A stretch of DNA of 5,907 nt from Clostridiales bacterium (GTDB lineage Bacteria; Bacillota_A; Clostridia; Lachnospirales; Bianqueaceae), in contig JAHZBS010000155.1 of NCBI GenBank assembly GCA_019423265.1, positions 1-5,907 on the forward strand. Reading direction: 5' to 3'. Shown piece after piece: positions 1 to 5,907 of this stretch. Position 1 is the first letter of the stretch. Each line of letters opens with the position of its first letter. Made by a program: the position numbers and the translations under genes. Under the pieces are notes generated by a model, which did no database searches, was not told where the DNA came from, and was given only the letters and a program-made list of their open reading frames with translations.

Positions 1-8
1 TGCTTCAT
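1..8 (-). CDS. Start of a further operon gene (partial, first codons only)
   Basis: An ATG at 8-6 is followed by AAG and CA-, giving Met-Lys-(His or Gln), and the gene then runs off the left edge. The start is supported by a GGGGAGG ribosome binding site five bases upstream and by its place 78 bp after the lyase stop codon on the same strand. The product cannot be named from three codons. In operons of this kind the next gene is often another glycan-degrading enzyme or a sugar-metabolism enzyme, but that is only an expectation from context. Confidence 0.6.
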
Positions 9-13
9 GGAAT

Positions 14-20
14 CCTCCCC
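14..20 (-). promoter_or_regulatory. Ribosome binding site of the left-edge gene
   Basis: The minus strand reads GGGGAGG, then ATTCC, then ATG. This close match to the anti-Shine-Dalgarno sequence, at five-base spacing, is the main reason for believing that a gene begins at position 8. The rest of the gap (21-86) shows no convincing terminator, so the operon probably reads through it. Confidence 0.65.
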
Positions 21-86
21 TTTTATCGGAAATATATGGGCATCACCGTCAACATGACAGATTCCAGACATTTCTTGGCCTTTTGT

Positions 87-2336
87 CTACATAAGTTCGA
101 TGACTGTCCTAATTATACCAGAATCCCCTTGCCGAATAAATACAATCTGATTCAAGAATTTCTCCTGGAACATTTCCAGCCGGCGGAGTTCACAGTGGCA
201 GCTCTCCGGAATGTGGACCACCGCCTCTCCATTCTGACCGTGAATGATCACCCGGTCCTCCCGTCTCTCCACCGGCAGCATGGTATTCCAGAGAAATTCC
301 ACCCGATCACAGCCACATTCCTCCTTCAGCTCATACTCATCCAGTATCACAAACTCATTTGGCTGGCGGCTCTGAATGGTTCGGGTCCATCTCTCATAGT
401 ATTGTCGATATGCCTTTCCCGCATTCAAAGAAACATGTAAACTTTGCTCATCCCCATTCCCTAGAAGGCTGATCGTCTCCATGCAAGGGTTTTCCGCCGC
501 CACCCTTGCCTTTGTCCCCGCCGGAACCAGGACGTTATGGCGCTGGCACTGCTTGTAAATCATAGAATAGGAACTGCTGTAATCGCAGGTGCCGGGGTCC
601 ATGGCAAAGGTCTGGCCCGCATATTCAAGAATAAAGCTTCCCTTATCCTCGTGGGCGTGACCGGCACCGCTGTGATTTCCCAGAACCAACATTTTGACAG
701 CCTTTTTGTTCCAGAACCTGTGGGAAGACGCCAGATTCATCTCCCGCATCAACACAAAGGGCCGGACTTTTGCACTTGGTTTCAGGTCCATGCTCTGTAC
801 CAGCAGGGCAAAGTAGTCGTCGGCTAGACCGCCGGAGCGCGCCACCGACTTCTGAAATATCTTCACCCATGAGCTGTCCTGTAAAAGATAGGCCATAAAT
901 GCCAGATGGGATTGGGACAGAATGGGATGCGCATCGCAGATGGGGATCATATCCTGGTCATGATCTGTGGAGAGAAGCGCGTCCGCAAAGTCAACTGACG
1001 CTTGCAGAGTATCTGGGGTAACCTCCTCAATGGGTTTGCCAACGGCCCGGGAGTAAAGGTAGAGGGCTTGCCCGCCATTATGCCCCACACAGGTAAAATA
1101 GGTAGGTCCTTCCACATATCCGCCGTCCGGCAGAACCGTCTTTCGAATATTTTCCACAATATCGCTGTAGGCGATTTCCATGTACGGGGCCACCCTCGGC
1201 CATTCTTTGAGCAAAAGGGCGTAGGCGGCCATCCGCCCGTGGGAGAACCAGATAAGCTGGTTGTTCTCAAAAATATACGCATGCCGCCATGTATTGTAAT
1301 TGATGGAGGCTAATCCTTCCTCCGCCAGGCGCCGAAATAAACGAGATTTGGCAGAGGGCATAAAAAATTCATGCGCCAGATCATAGATAAACACTAAATC
1401 GTAAAGGCAAAGAGACTGCACAAAGCATCGGTGCTCCCAGCTGCCAACCGGAAAATCGCAGATCATGCCGTCATCCCAGTGTGTACAGGCGAGGATTGAC
1501 ATGGCATAGCGGGCGGCCAGACGAAGAGAGGCCCCGTCCTTTTCCAAGATCCCGTACATAGCGGCGCGAAGGCCGTTTCGAATCAGATAGTGCCGATTGT
1601 CCCGCACCCGGCAATAGCGGGTATCCTCCCAAAAATTTACAAAGTCATGGATGCACGTCTCGGGAGCAAAATATTTGTCATAGCTGGTACTCGGTGCAAA
1701 GGGCGAGGCCGCCCCCTCTCTTTTTTTCTCCTCATACAGGGTGCGCATCCGCTCAAGCTGTTCTTCCGAGATAAAAATTCCATAACGGGGCGTAAACGAG
1801 ACGGGAGTCTCCACTGGGTACAGGCTTCCCTCCCACGCCGGATCATACTGGAACTGAGCTAGGTGGTCAAGGAGCCGCTGACTATTTTGCAGCCCTACCC
1901 AATTAAACCATCCCATCCCCGCTCTGCTTTCTGTCGCGTAGACTTCAATCCGAAGGCTGTAGAGCTGCGCACTTCCCTCAATGGGTATCGCAATCTCCTG
2001 TTTTTCCTGCCCGAATGGAGCGCTCCTGACGGAGAGCGCCCCCCTGTCCGTTTCTGCCTCGATTCTGATTGCGCAGCCGTTGGATACCATTGCGGACAAC
2101 AGTAGCACGTCATACCGATCCACGCCGACGGGGGGGTCATATTGCTTAGACATGGCTAACACGAGCTCCTGAGCCGCCGAATTCTGCCATTCAAAGGATA
2201 CATTGCACCACCCCTGCGCTAGCTTTGTCCCCGTCTCTGTGTTTCTATCCACTGTCCATCTGTCTATGGCGCAGAGTTCCGGATCCCAAAACGGTTCCAG
2301 AATTGCTTCTGCTGTGTTGATTGCTATCGCTTTCAT
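87..2336 (-). CDS. Heparinase II/III-like polysaccharide lyase, predicted cytoplasmic
   Basis: This 749-residue protein probably cleaves uronic-acid-containing oligosaccharides by beta-elimination. Seen: residues 1 to about 165 form a module rich in predicted strands. An alpha/alpha-toroid-like helical region follows, opening at PRYGIFISEEQLERMR (about 183-198). It contains ENNQ (357-360) and PDGGYVEGPTYF (403-414). The C-terminal beta region carries the heparinase II/III signature GHAHEDKGSF (559-568), then MDPGTCDY (579-586) and RHN (599-601). By family analogy Tyr412 and His560 are catalytic candidates, and His562, Asp580 and His600 may bind a metal. The Tyr412-His560 spacing (148) nearly equals the 149 I recall for Pedobacter heparinase II. 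The start at 2336 has a GGAGG site six bases upstream; an in-frame GTG at 2369 lies inside a stem-loop and was rejected. There is no signal peptide, and there are about 18 cysteines, which fits a cytoplasmic enzyme. It could be a PL15-, PL12- or PL21-like lyase or an unclassified relative. The fold is secure; the substrate is unknown. Confidence 0.9.
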   Translation of the reverse strand: MKAIAINTAEAILEPFWDPELCAIDRWTVDRNTETGTKLAQGWCNVSFEWQNSAAQELVLAMSKQYDPPVGVDRYDVLLLSAMVSNGCAIRIEAETDRGALSVRSAPFGQEKQEIAIPIEGSAQLYSLRIEVYATESRAGMGWFNWVGLQNSQRLLDHLAQFQYDPAWEGSLYPVETPVSFTPRYGIFISEEQLERMRTLYEEKKREGAASPFAPSTSYDKYFAPETCIHDFVNFWEDTRYCRVRDNRHYLIRNGLRAAMYGILEKDGASLRLAARYAMSILACTHWDDGMICDFPVGSWEHRCFVQSLCLYDLVFIYDLAHEFFMPSAKSRLFRRLAEEGLASINYNTWRHAYIFENNQLIWFSHGRMAAYALLLKEWPRVAPYMEIAYSDIVENIRKTVLPDGGYVEGPTYFTCVGHNGGQALYLYSRAVGKPIEEVTPDTLQASVDFADALLSTDHDQDMIPICDAHPILSQSHLAFMAYLLQDSSWVKIFQKSVARSGGLADDYFALLVQSMDLKPSAKVRPFVLMREMNLASSHRFWNKKAVKMLVLGNHSGAGHAHEDKGSFILEYAGQTFAMDPGTCDYSSSYSMIYKQCQRHNVLVPAGTKARVAAENPCMETISLLGNGDEQSLHVSLNAGKAYRQYYERWTRTIQSRQPNEFVILDEYELKEECGCDRVEFLWNTMLPVERREDRVIIHGQNGEAVVHIPESCHCELRRLEMFQEKFLNQIVFIRQGDSGIIRTVIELM

Positions 2337-2342
2337 AAAAAT

Positions 2343-2347
2343 CCTCC
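2343..2347 (-). promoter_or_regulatory. Ribosome binding site that sets the lyase start at 2336
   Basis: GGAGG on the minus strand is followed by six bases (ATTTTT) and then ATG AAA GCG. The reading frame stays open upstream to a GTG at 2369, which would add eleven residues. That GTG lies inside the stem-loop at 2361-2395 and would make this Shine-Dalgarno site part of the coding sequence. The 2336 start is therefore preferred. Confidence 0.8.
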
Positions 2348-2360
2348 ATTCCACAGAGAA

Positions 2361-2395
2361 GCGGGACACGCTGGGGAAACCCCCGCATGTCCCGC
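2361..2395 (-). promoter_or_regulatory. GC-rich stem-loop between the binding-protein and lyase genes
   Basis: Bases 2388-2395 pair with 2361-2368 (eight pairs). The stem continues through 2387/2369, 2385-2386/2370-2371 and 2381-2384/2373-2376, with one bulged base at 2372 and a four-base loop at 2377-2380. The 2387/2369 position is a C-A mismatch on the plus strand but a U-G wobble in the minus-strand RNA, which suggests the element works in the operon transcript. The stem is followed by UUCUCUGUGG rather than a run of U, so it does not look like a full intrinsic terminator. Elements placed just after a binding-protein gene commonly protect the upstream mRNA from 3' decay or cause partial termination. 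That would give more binding protein than downstream enzyme. This role is inferred. Confidence 0.7.
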
Positions 2396-2420
2396 CGAAC
2401 TATCCGTTTATCAAAGGGCG

Positions 2421-4064
2421 TTAGTCGATCTGGGCGATGATGCCGTCCATGATGGCGCCGCCCTCCTGGTAGGCGCGGTTGTATTCATCGGTTAAAGCCT
2501 TTCCTCCCGCATCATACCACTTCTGCCGAATGACTTCATAGTCATCCAGGGGCCGTGTTCCTGTGATGATATCGATAATTCCGCTGAGGAAATCAGGATC
2601 AATATCCGCGCTGACAGACGTAATCTCAGAGTCGGTGAAGAAGCTTGCCCAGTCGATATAGCTCTCGCCAGGCTTCAGCGTTCCCTCTAGCGCATATCTC
2701 CCCCATACCGCATTGTCTGTCCTCTGGTAGCGCTCCTGCAGAGCCGGCACTCCCGGCGTCGCGTCAAGCATAATGGAGCCAAATTTCGCCTGTTTATTCA
2801 CATCCGACACATACAGGTCAACCTTAGCGCCATTTTCATCCCGTTCCCAGTCGGTTCCCTCTACGCCGTAACGGATATATTCCGCATCGTCTGTGTCGGC
2901 GGAGACAAAGTCTACAACCTGTAGGCAGAGATTCAGCTTTTCTTCATCCTTAGCCAGATGAGAGCCAAAGGTGGTGGAGGATGTGATGGAGCCCCACGTC
3001 ATGTAGCCGTAGTCTCCATTGGGTCCTTTCAGAGCGGGACCGACTTCCAACTTTGCGTTGGGATCGCCCGAGATAGCGTCCAGATAGAACTCTCCCTGCG
3101 GAGCCTGCGCGCGGCCCCAGGTAGCAAAGGTATGGTATGCAATATTTCCGCCTGCCACCTTCTGTTTGAAAATTGCATTGTCAGTGGTAACAAATTCAGG
3201 ATCAATGATTCCCATCTCATACCAACGATTTAACAGTTCCAGGCCATCCTTGATCTCATCCCGCATCCAGCCGTAGGTGATCGTGCCGTCATCGTTGACC
3301 ATCCACTTTGACGGAAGAACGCCATAGGCTGCAAAAATGGAGGCAAACAGGTTGGCGGAGGCATCTTTACCGCGGAAGGTCAAGCCGTATGTATCGTTGC
3401 TGCCGCTTCCGTTGACATCCGTTGCGATAATCTTCAGGAATACATCCTCCGCCTCCTGAATCGTAGTGGGCACTTCCGTCACACCCACTTTTTCCAACAT
3501 ATCCATTCTCCAGTGATTGGAAAAAGGAGCGATAACGCTGGGCTGCATGATGGGCAGGCCCCAGTTCTTTCCGTCTGCGTAGGCGGCCAGCCAAACTTCC
3601 TCCCCGTACTCCTTCGTCGCCTCGTAGATGGTGGGGGCGTATTCCTTGGCCTTGCTTATGGGAACCTCACAGATAATCCCTTGTTTCACATACTGTGCAA
3701 CCACACTCTGGCTGTCCCGGTAAATGATGTCCGGGATGTCGCCGCCAGCTACGCGGGTGTTGATCTGGTCCTGCCAGGTGGCGCGCTCGAAGGGCATAAA
3801 ATCAATTTCGACATTGGGCATTTTCTCCATAAGCCGCTCTTCAGCTCCGTTGGCTTCTTCCACAGAGGATGATACCCACATAGCCCAGGAAATCTTGGTC
3901 CTTTCTCCGGTGGGGGCTCCGCTTTCGCTGGAGCTCTCCGCGGGCTTTGAGCTGTCGGACGTACTGTCCTTACTGTCATCCGCAGGTTTGCTACAGCTGA
4001 CAGCAAAGGGGATCACCATGATCACCGCTAACAGTGCAGACAAAATTTTCTTGCTTCGTTTCAT
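2421..4064 (-). CDS. Extracellular solute-binding lipoprotein, LplA-like, of a CUT1 sugar ABC importer
   Basis: This 547-residue protein captures a sugar or oligosaccharide outside the membrane and delivers it to the two permeases encoded just upstream. Seen: a lipoprotein signal peptide with basic MKRSKK, a hydrophobic stretch (7-22) and the lipobox-like FAVSC, with Cys24 as the lipidation site. A Ser/Asp/Glu-rich linker (about 25-55) follows. The binding fold begins near ISWAMWV (58-64), and the segment VAGGDIPDIIYRD (105-117) is typical of family 1 solute-binding proteins. DVNGSGSNDTYG (216-227) resembles an EF-hand-like calcium loop. The C-terminal DDYEVIRQKWYDAGG (507-521) is typical of the long LplA-type subgroup, and the length fits that group. 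Trp and Tyr residues are abundant, as expected in a sugar-binding cleft. The start has an AAAGGAGGA site seven bases upstream. It lies 29 bp after the LplC-type gene, so it is surely co-transcribed. The ligand cannot be read from the sequence; the lyase next door suggests a uronic-acid oligosaccharide. Confidence 0.94.
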   Translation of the reverse strand: MKRSKKILSALLAVIMVIPFAVSCSKPADDSKDSTSDSSKPAESSSESGAPTGERTKISWAMWVSSSVEEANGAEERLMEKMPNVEIDFMPFERATWQDQINTRVAGGDIPDIIYRDSQSVVAQYVKQGIICEVPISKAKEYAPTIYEATKEYGEEVWLAAYADGKNWGLPIMQPSVIAPFSNHWRMDMLEKVGVTEVPTTIQEAEDVFLKIIATDVNGSGSNDTYGLTFRGKDASANLFASIFAAYGVLPSKWMVNDDGTITYGWMRDEIKDGLELLNRWYEMGIIDPEFVTTDNAIFKQKVAGGNIAYHTFATWGRAQAPQGEFYLDAISGDPNAKLEVGPALKGPNGDYGYMTWGSITSSTTFGSHLAKDEEKLNLCLQVVDFVSADTDDAEYIRYGVEGTDWERDENGAKVDLYVSDVNKQAKFGSIMLDATPGVPALQERYQRTDNAVWGRYALEGTLKPGESYIDWASFFTDSEITSVSADIDPDFLSGIIDIITGTRPLDDYEVIRQKWYDAGGKALTDEYNRAYQEGGAIMDGIIAQID

Positions 4065-4070
4065 TTTTAC

Positions 4071-4079
4071 TCCTCCTTT
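4071..4079 (-). promoter_or_regulatory. Strong ribosome binding site of the solute-binding protein gene
   Basis: The 29-bp gap after the LplC-type stop codon is A/T-rich and contains AAAGGAGGA, followed by GTAAAA and ATG. This near-perfect Shine-Dalgarno match in an A-rich leader suggests high translation, as expected for a binding protein that must outnumber its permeases. Confidence 0.8.
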
Positions 4080-4093
4080 ATATAGTTTGTATT

Positions 4094-4978
4094 TTACCCC
4101 TTTACCGCGCCAAGCATTACTCCTTTTGTGAAATATTTTTGGATGAACGGGTAGACGCAGATAATGGGGATGGTGCTAACCATGACAATGGCGCCTTTTG
4201 TCGTCTCGGGCGTCTGGGGAGCCGTGCCCGTATCGATGGCGCCCTCAGGTAGATATTTATCTAGCTCATTTTCCAGCAGGATCCGCCGCAGGACAACCGG
4301 CAGGGTGTACTTGGAGCGGTCGTGCATGTAAATCATCGCGTCGAAATAATTATTCCAGTGGGCTACGGCAATCCACAGCATGACCGTCGCCAGCACAGGC
4401 TTGGAGAGGGGCAGAACGATTTTATACCAGATGGTCATGTACGACGCCCCGTCAATGCAGGCGGACTCCTCCAGGCTGGGCGGCAAGCTCTCAAGAAAGT
4501 TTCGCATAATGATCAGATTGTATGCGGTGACCGCTGTGGGAAGGATCAGCGCCCAGATGGTGTTCATAATATGGAGATCCTTAACCAACAGGTAAGAAGG
4601 AATCATACCGCCGCTGAAGATCATCGTGAAAAGAATGATAAAGGTTACCAACTTGTTAAAGGGCATATCGCGCTTTGAAAGCGGGTATGCTGTCAGCGCT
4701 GTCACTCCCAGGCTAAACACGGTTCCCAACACCACCCGGACTAGAGAATTCCAGAAACTCCGGATAATCTCGTTGGACTGAAACACCGTCTCATACGCCT
4801 TAAGGGTAGGAGCTGTCGTAAAGAGCCGCAACCCGGGCCGCAGCGCCTCGGACCGCGGTGAAATCGAAAGGATAAATAAATCCCAGAAGGGATAGAAGGT
4901 CACGATGACTAAAATGACCACAAAGATATAGCAGAATATAAGAAACACTGTGTCGCGTTTTGTATCCGTTTTAATCAC
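4094..4978 (-). CDS. LplC-type sugar ABC transporter permease (CUT1)
   Basis: This 294-residue inner subunit of the importer pairs with the LplB-type protein to form the membrane channel. Seen: six likely membrane segments, the first at about 10-38 and the last at about 262-280. The cytoplasmic EAA loop is at about 169-190 (LEESACIDGAS, then IVLP) and is where an ABC ATPase docks. HWNNYFDAMIYM (207-218) and the C-terminal KGVMLGAVKG are typical of the LplC subgroup. Length is normal. The start is GTG at 4978, chosen because AAGGAGG sits seven bases upstream and only 12 bp separate it from the previous stop codon. No ATPase gene is in the window; such systems in Firmicutes usually borrow a shared MsmX-type ATPase. 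Permease identity is secure; the transported sugar is not known. Confidence 0.95.
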   Translation of the reverse strand: MIKTDTKRDTVFLIFCYIFVVILVIVTFYPFWDLFILSISPRSEALRPGLRLFTTAPTLKAYETVFQSNEIIRSFWNSLVRVVLGTVFSLGVTALTAYPLSKRDMPFNKLVTFIILFTMIFSGGMIPSYLLVKDLHIMNTIWALILPTAVTAYNLIIMRNFLESLPPSLEESACIDGASYMTIWYKIVLPLSKPVLATVMLWIAVAHWNNYFDAMIYMHDRSKYTLPVVLRRILLENELDKYLPEGAIDTGTAPQTPETTKGAIVMVSTIPIICVYPFIQKYFTKGVMLGAVKG

Positions 4979-4985
4979 ACTGCCA

Positions 4986-4992
4986 CCTCCTT
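4986..4992 (-). promoter_or_regulatory. Ribosome binding site overlapping the upstream stop codon
   Basis: The minus strand reads TAAGGAGGTGGCAGTGTG. The last two bases of the LplB-type stop codon TAA are the first two bases of the AAGGAGG site for the GTG-started LplC-type gene. Ribosomes finishing the first permease therefore cover the initiation site of the second. This arrangement favours translational coupling and equal amounts of the two permease subunits. Confidence 0.8.
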
Positions 4993-5907
4993 ACCATAAG
5001 CCGCTGCCGCTGTCCGGACTGATTTTTTTCGTAATCAGGTTCACGGTCACCACTAGGATCAGGCCGACTACGGATTTAAAGAGACCCACGGCTGTGGAAA
5101 AGCTGTAGCTCATATCCACTAATCCTTTGCGGTACACGTAGGTATCCAGAATGTCAGCGACATCGTATACCTGCGGGCTGTAGAGATTGAACACCTGGTC
5201 AAACCCCGCGCTCATTATGCTTCCCATGGAGAGGATCAACATGGTGGTCGCAATGGGCAGAATGCTGGGCAGCGTGATGCGGGTAATTCTCTGGACGCGG
5301 GTCGCCCCGTCCACAATGGCCGCCTCGTACAGGGAAGGATCGATCCCGGAAAGAGCCGCCAAATATACGACGGAGCTCCACCCAATTTCTTTCCAGATAT
5401 TGCTGACGACCAAGATAAAGCGGAACCATTTCGAATCGGCAAGGAAATAAATAGGGGTGCCGCCGAGTTTCTGAATGATGACGTTGACCACTCCACTGCT
5501 GGGGGACAGCAAGTTGTTTAACAGGCTCGCCACGATAATCCAGGATATAAAGTGGGGCAAGTAGGAAATCGTTTGGGCAATCCGCTTAAAGGTCTGGTTC
5601 CCGATTTCATTCAGAACAATCGCCAACAAAATCGGCATGGGAAACGAGAAGATCAATTTTAGGAAACTAATAATGATCGTGTTAGTCAGCGCTCGGGTTG
5701 CAGCCTCGGTCCCGAAGAACTTTGTAAAATGCTTCCATCCCACCCACGGGCTGTCCCATATTCCAAGACCGATATTGTAGTCCTTAAATGCAATCTGCAA
5801 ACCATACATAGGGCCGTAACAAAAAATAATGACCAGGGCAAGGCCGGGCAATAGCATGAGATATAACAAGCCATACGGCTTCATCCGCTGCAGCAGAGTA
5901 TGGTTTT
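4991..5907 (-). CDS. LplB-type sugar ABC transporter permease (CUT1), 5' end outside the window
   Basis: This is the partner permease of the importer. Numbering from the Met at 5884, there are six likely membrane segments (about 5-24, 70-92, 107-126, 155-178, 209-228 and 263-285). PMYGLQIAFKDYN (25-37) after the first segment is a hallmark of LplB-like proteins. The EAA loop at 187-206 (EAAIVDGATR, then ITLP) is the ATPase docking site. An ATG at 5884 would give 297 residues, but it has no Shine-Dalgarno sequence. The frame remains open to the window edge, adding Asn-His-Thr-Leu-Leu-Gln-Arg upstream. Relatives usually have a short basic N-terminal tail before the first membrane segment. The true start is therefore probably to the right of 5907 and only a few residues are missing. 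This is the first gene of the operon visible here; the promoter, and often a regulator gene, would lie upstream. Confidence 0.94.
   Translation of the reverse strand, partial: NHTLLQRMKPYGLLYLMLLPGLALVIIFCYGPMYGLQIAFKDYNIGLGIWDSPWVGWKHFTKFFGTEAATRALTNTIIISFLKLIFSFPMPILLAIVLNEIGNQTFKRIAQTISYLPHFISWIIVASLLNNLLSPSSGVVNVIIQKLGGTPIYFLADSKWFRFILVVSNIWKEIGWSSVVYLAALSGIDPSLYEAAIVDGATRVQRITRITLPSILPIATTMLILSMGSIMSAGFDQVFNLYSPQVYDVADILDTYVYRKGLVDMSYSFSTAVGLFKSVVGLILVVTVNLITKKISPDSGSGLW

Noticed and set aside
22..52. Possible promoter before the left-edge gene (TTGACG, 19 bases, GATAAA on the minus strand)
   Set aside because: The spacer is longer than optimal and GATAAA is a weak -10 match. Transcription would begin inside the ribosome binding site, so read-through from the operon is more likely.
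36..440. Plus-strand open frame of 134 codons at the left end
   Set aside because: Most of it lies antisense to the C-terminal part of the lyase gene, whose family motifs are clear. It has no recognisable domain or good ribosome binding site.
2337..2369. Eleven-residue N-terminal extension of the lyase from a GTG at 2369
   Set aside because: The GTG is inside the stem-loop and has no ribosome binding site of its own. The ATG at 2336 has GGAGG at six-base spacing.
2361..2395. Reading the stem-loop as an intrinsic terminator ending the operon
   Set aside because: In the minus-strand transcript it is followed by UUCUCUGUGG, not a U-run, and the lyase gene begins 24 bases later. Partial termination is still possible, but full termination is not supported.
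3724..4131. Plus-strand open frame of 135 codons across the binding-protein start
   Set aside because: It is antisense to the signal peptide and N-terminal region of the lipoprotein and runs into the LplC-type gene. The protein shows no family features, so it looks like a shadow frame.
4674..4690. Sequence TTTGAAAGCGGGTATGC resembling a catabolite-control (cre) site
   Set aside because: The second half departs from the consensus at several positions, and it lies deep inside the LplC-type coding sequence.
5882..5884. ATG at 5884 as the true start of the LplB-type permease
   Set aside because: No Shine-Dalgarno sequence precedes it, the frame is open to the window edge, and relatives carry a longer N-terminal tail. 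The start is probably outside the window.

Overview
The window is one strand of a single carbohydrate-uptake and carbohydrate-breakdown operon. Every credible gene lies on the minus strand, so the operon reads from the right edge to the left. The importer is of the LplABC/CUT1 type with no ATPase gene in view. The genes have strong AGGAGG-type ribosome binding sites. The substrate-binding protein is a lipoprotein with a Ser/Asp-rich linker. These traits point to a Gram-positive Firmicute, most likely a Clostridia-type anaerobe or a Paenibacillus-like bacterium. This is an inference from gene style, and no taxonomic marker is present.

Layout in transcription order: (1) an LplB-type permease (5907-4991), whose true start is probably beyond the right edge; (2) an LplC-type permease (4978-4094) starting at GTG, with its ribosome binding site overlapping the upstream stop codon; (3) an extracellular solute-binding lipoprotein (4064-2421); (4) an 84-bp gap holding a strong GC-rich stem-loop (2395-2361); (5) a 749-residue heparinase II/III-like polysaccharide lyase without a signal peptide (2336-87); (6) a 78-bp gap followed by the first codons of another gene (8-1) with a good ribosome binding site. 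No stretch longer than 84 bases lacks a gene. No operon promoter, tRNA, rRNA, CRISPR array or mobile element was seen; the promoter should lie to the right of the window.

Proposed joint function: the lipoprotein captures an oligosaccharide, probably a uronic-acid-containing one. The two permeases bring it into the cell, powered by an ATPase encoded elsewhere (as with MsmX-type shared ATPases). The cytoplasmic lyase-like enzyme then cleaves it. This resembles the Sphingomonas alginate route, where AlgQ/AlgM1/AlgM2 import is followed by a cytoplasmic PL15 exolyase. The substrate here cannot be read from the sequence. The most interesting points are the lack of a secretion signal on the lyase, its Asn-Asn-Gln sequence where I expect a His in related lyases, its unassigned N-terminal module, and the stem-loop between the binding-protein and lyase genes.
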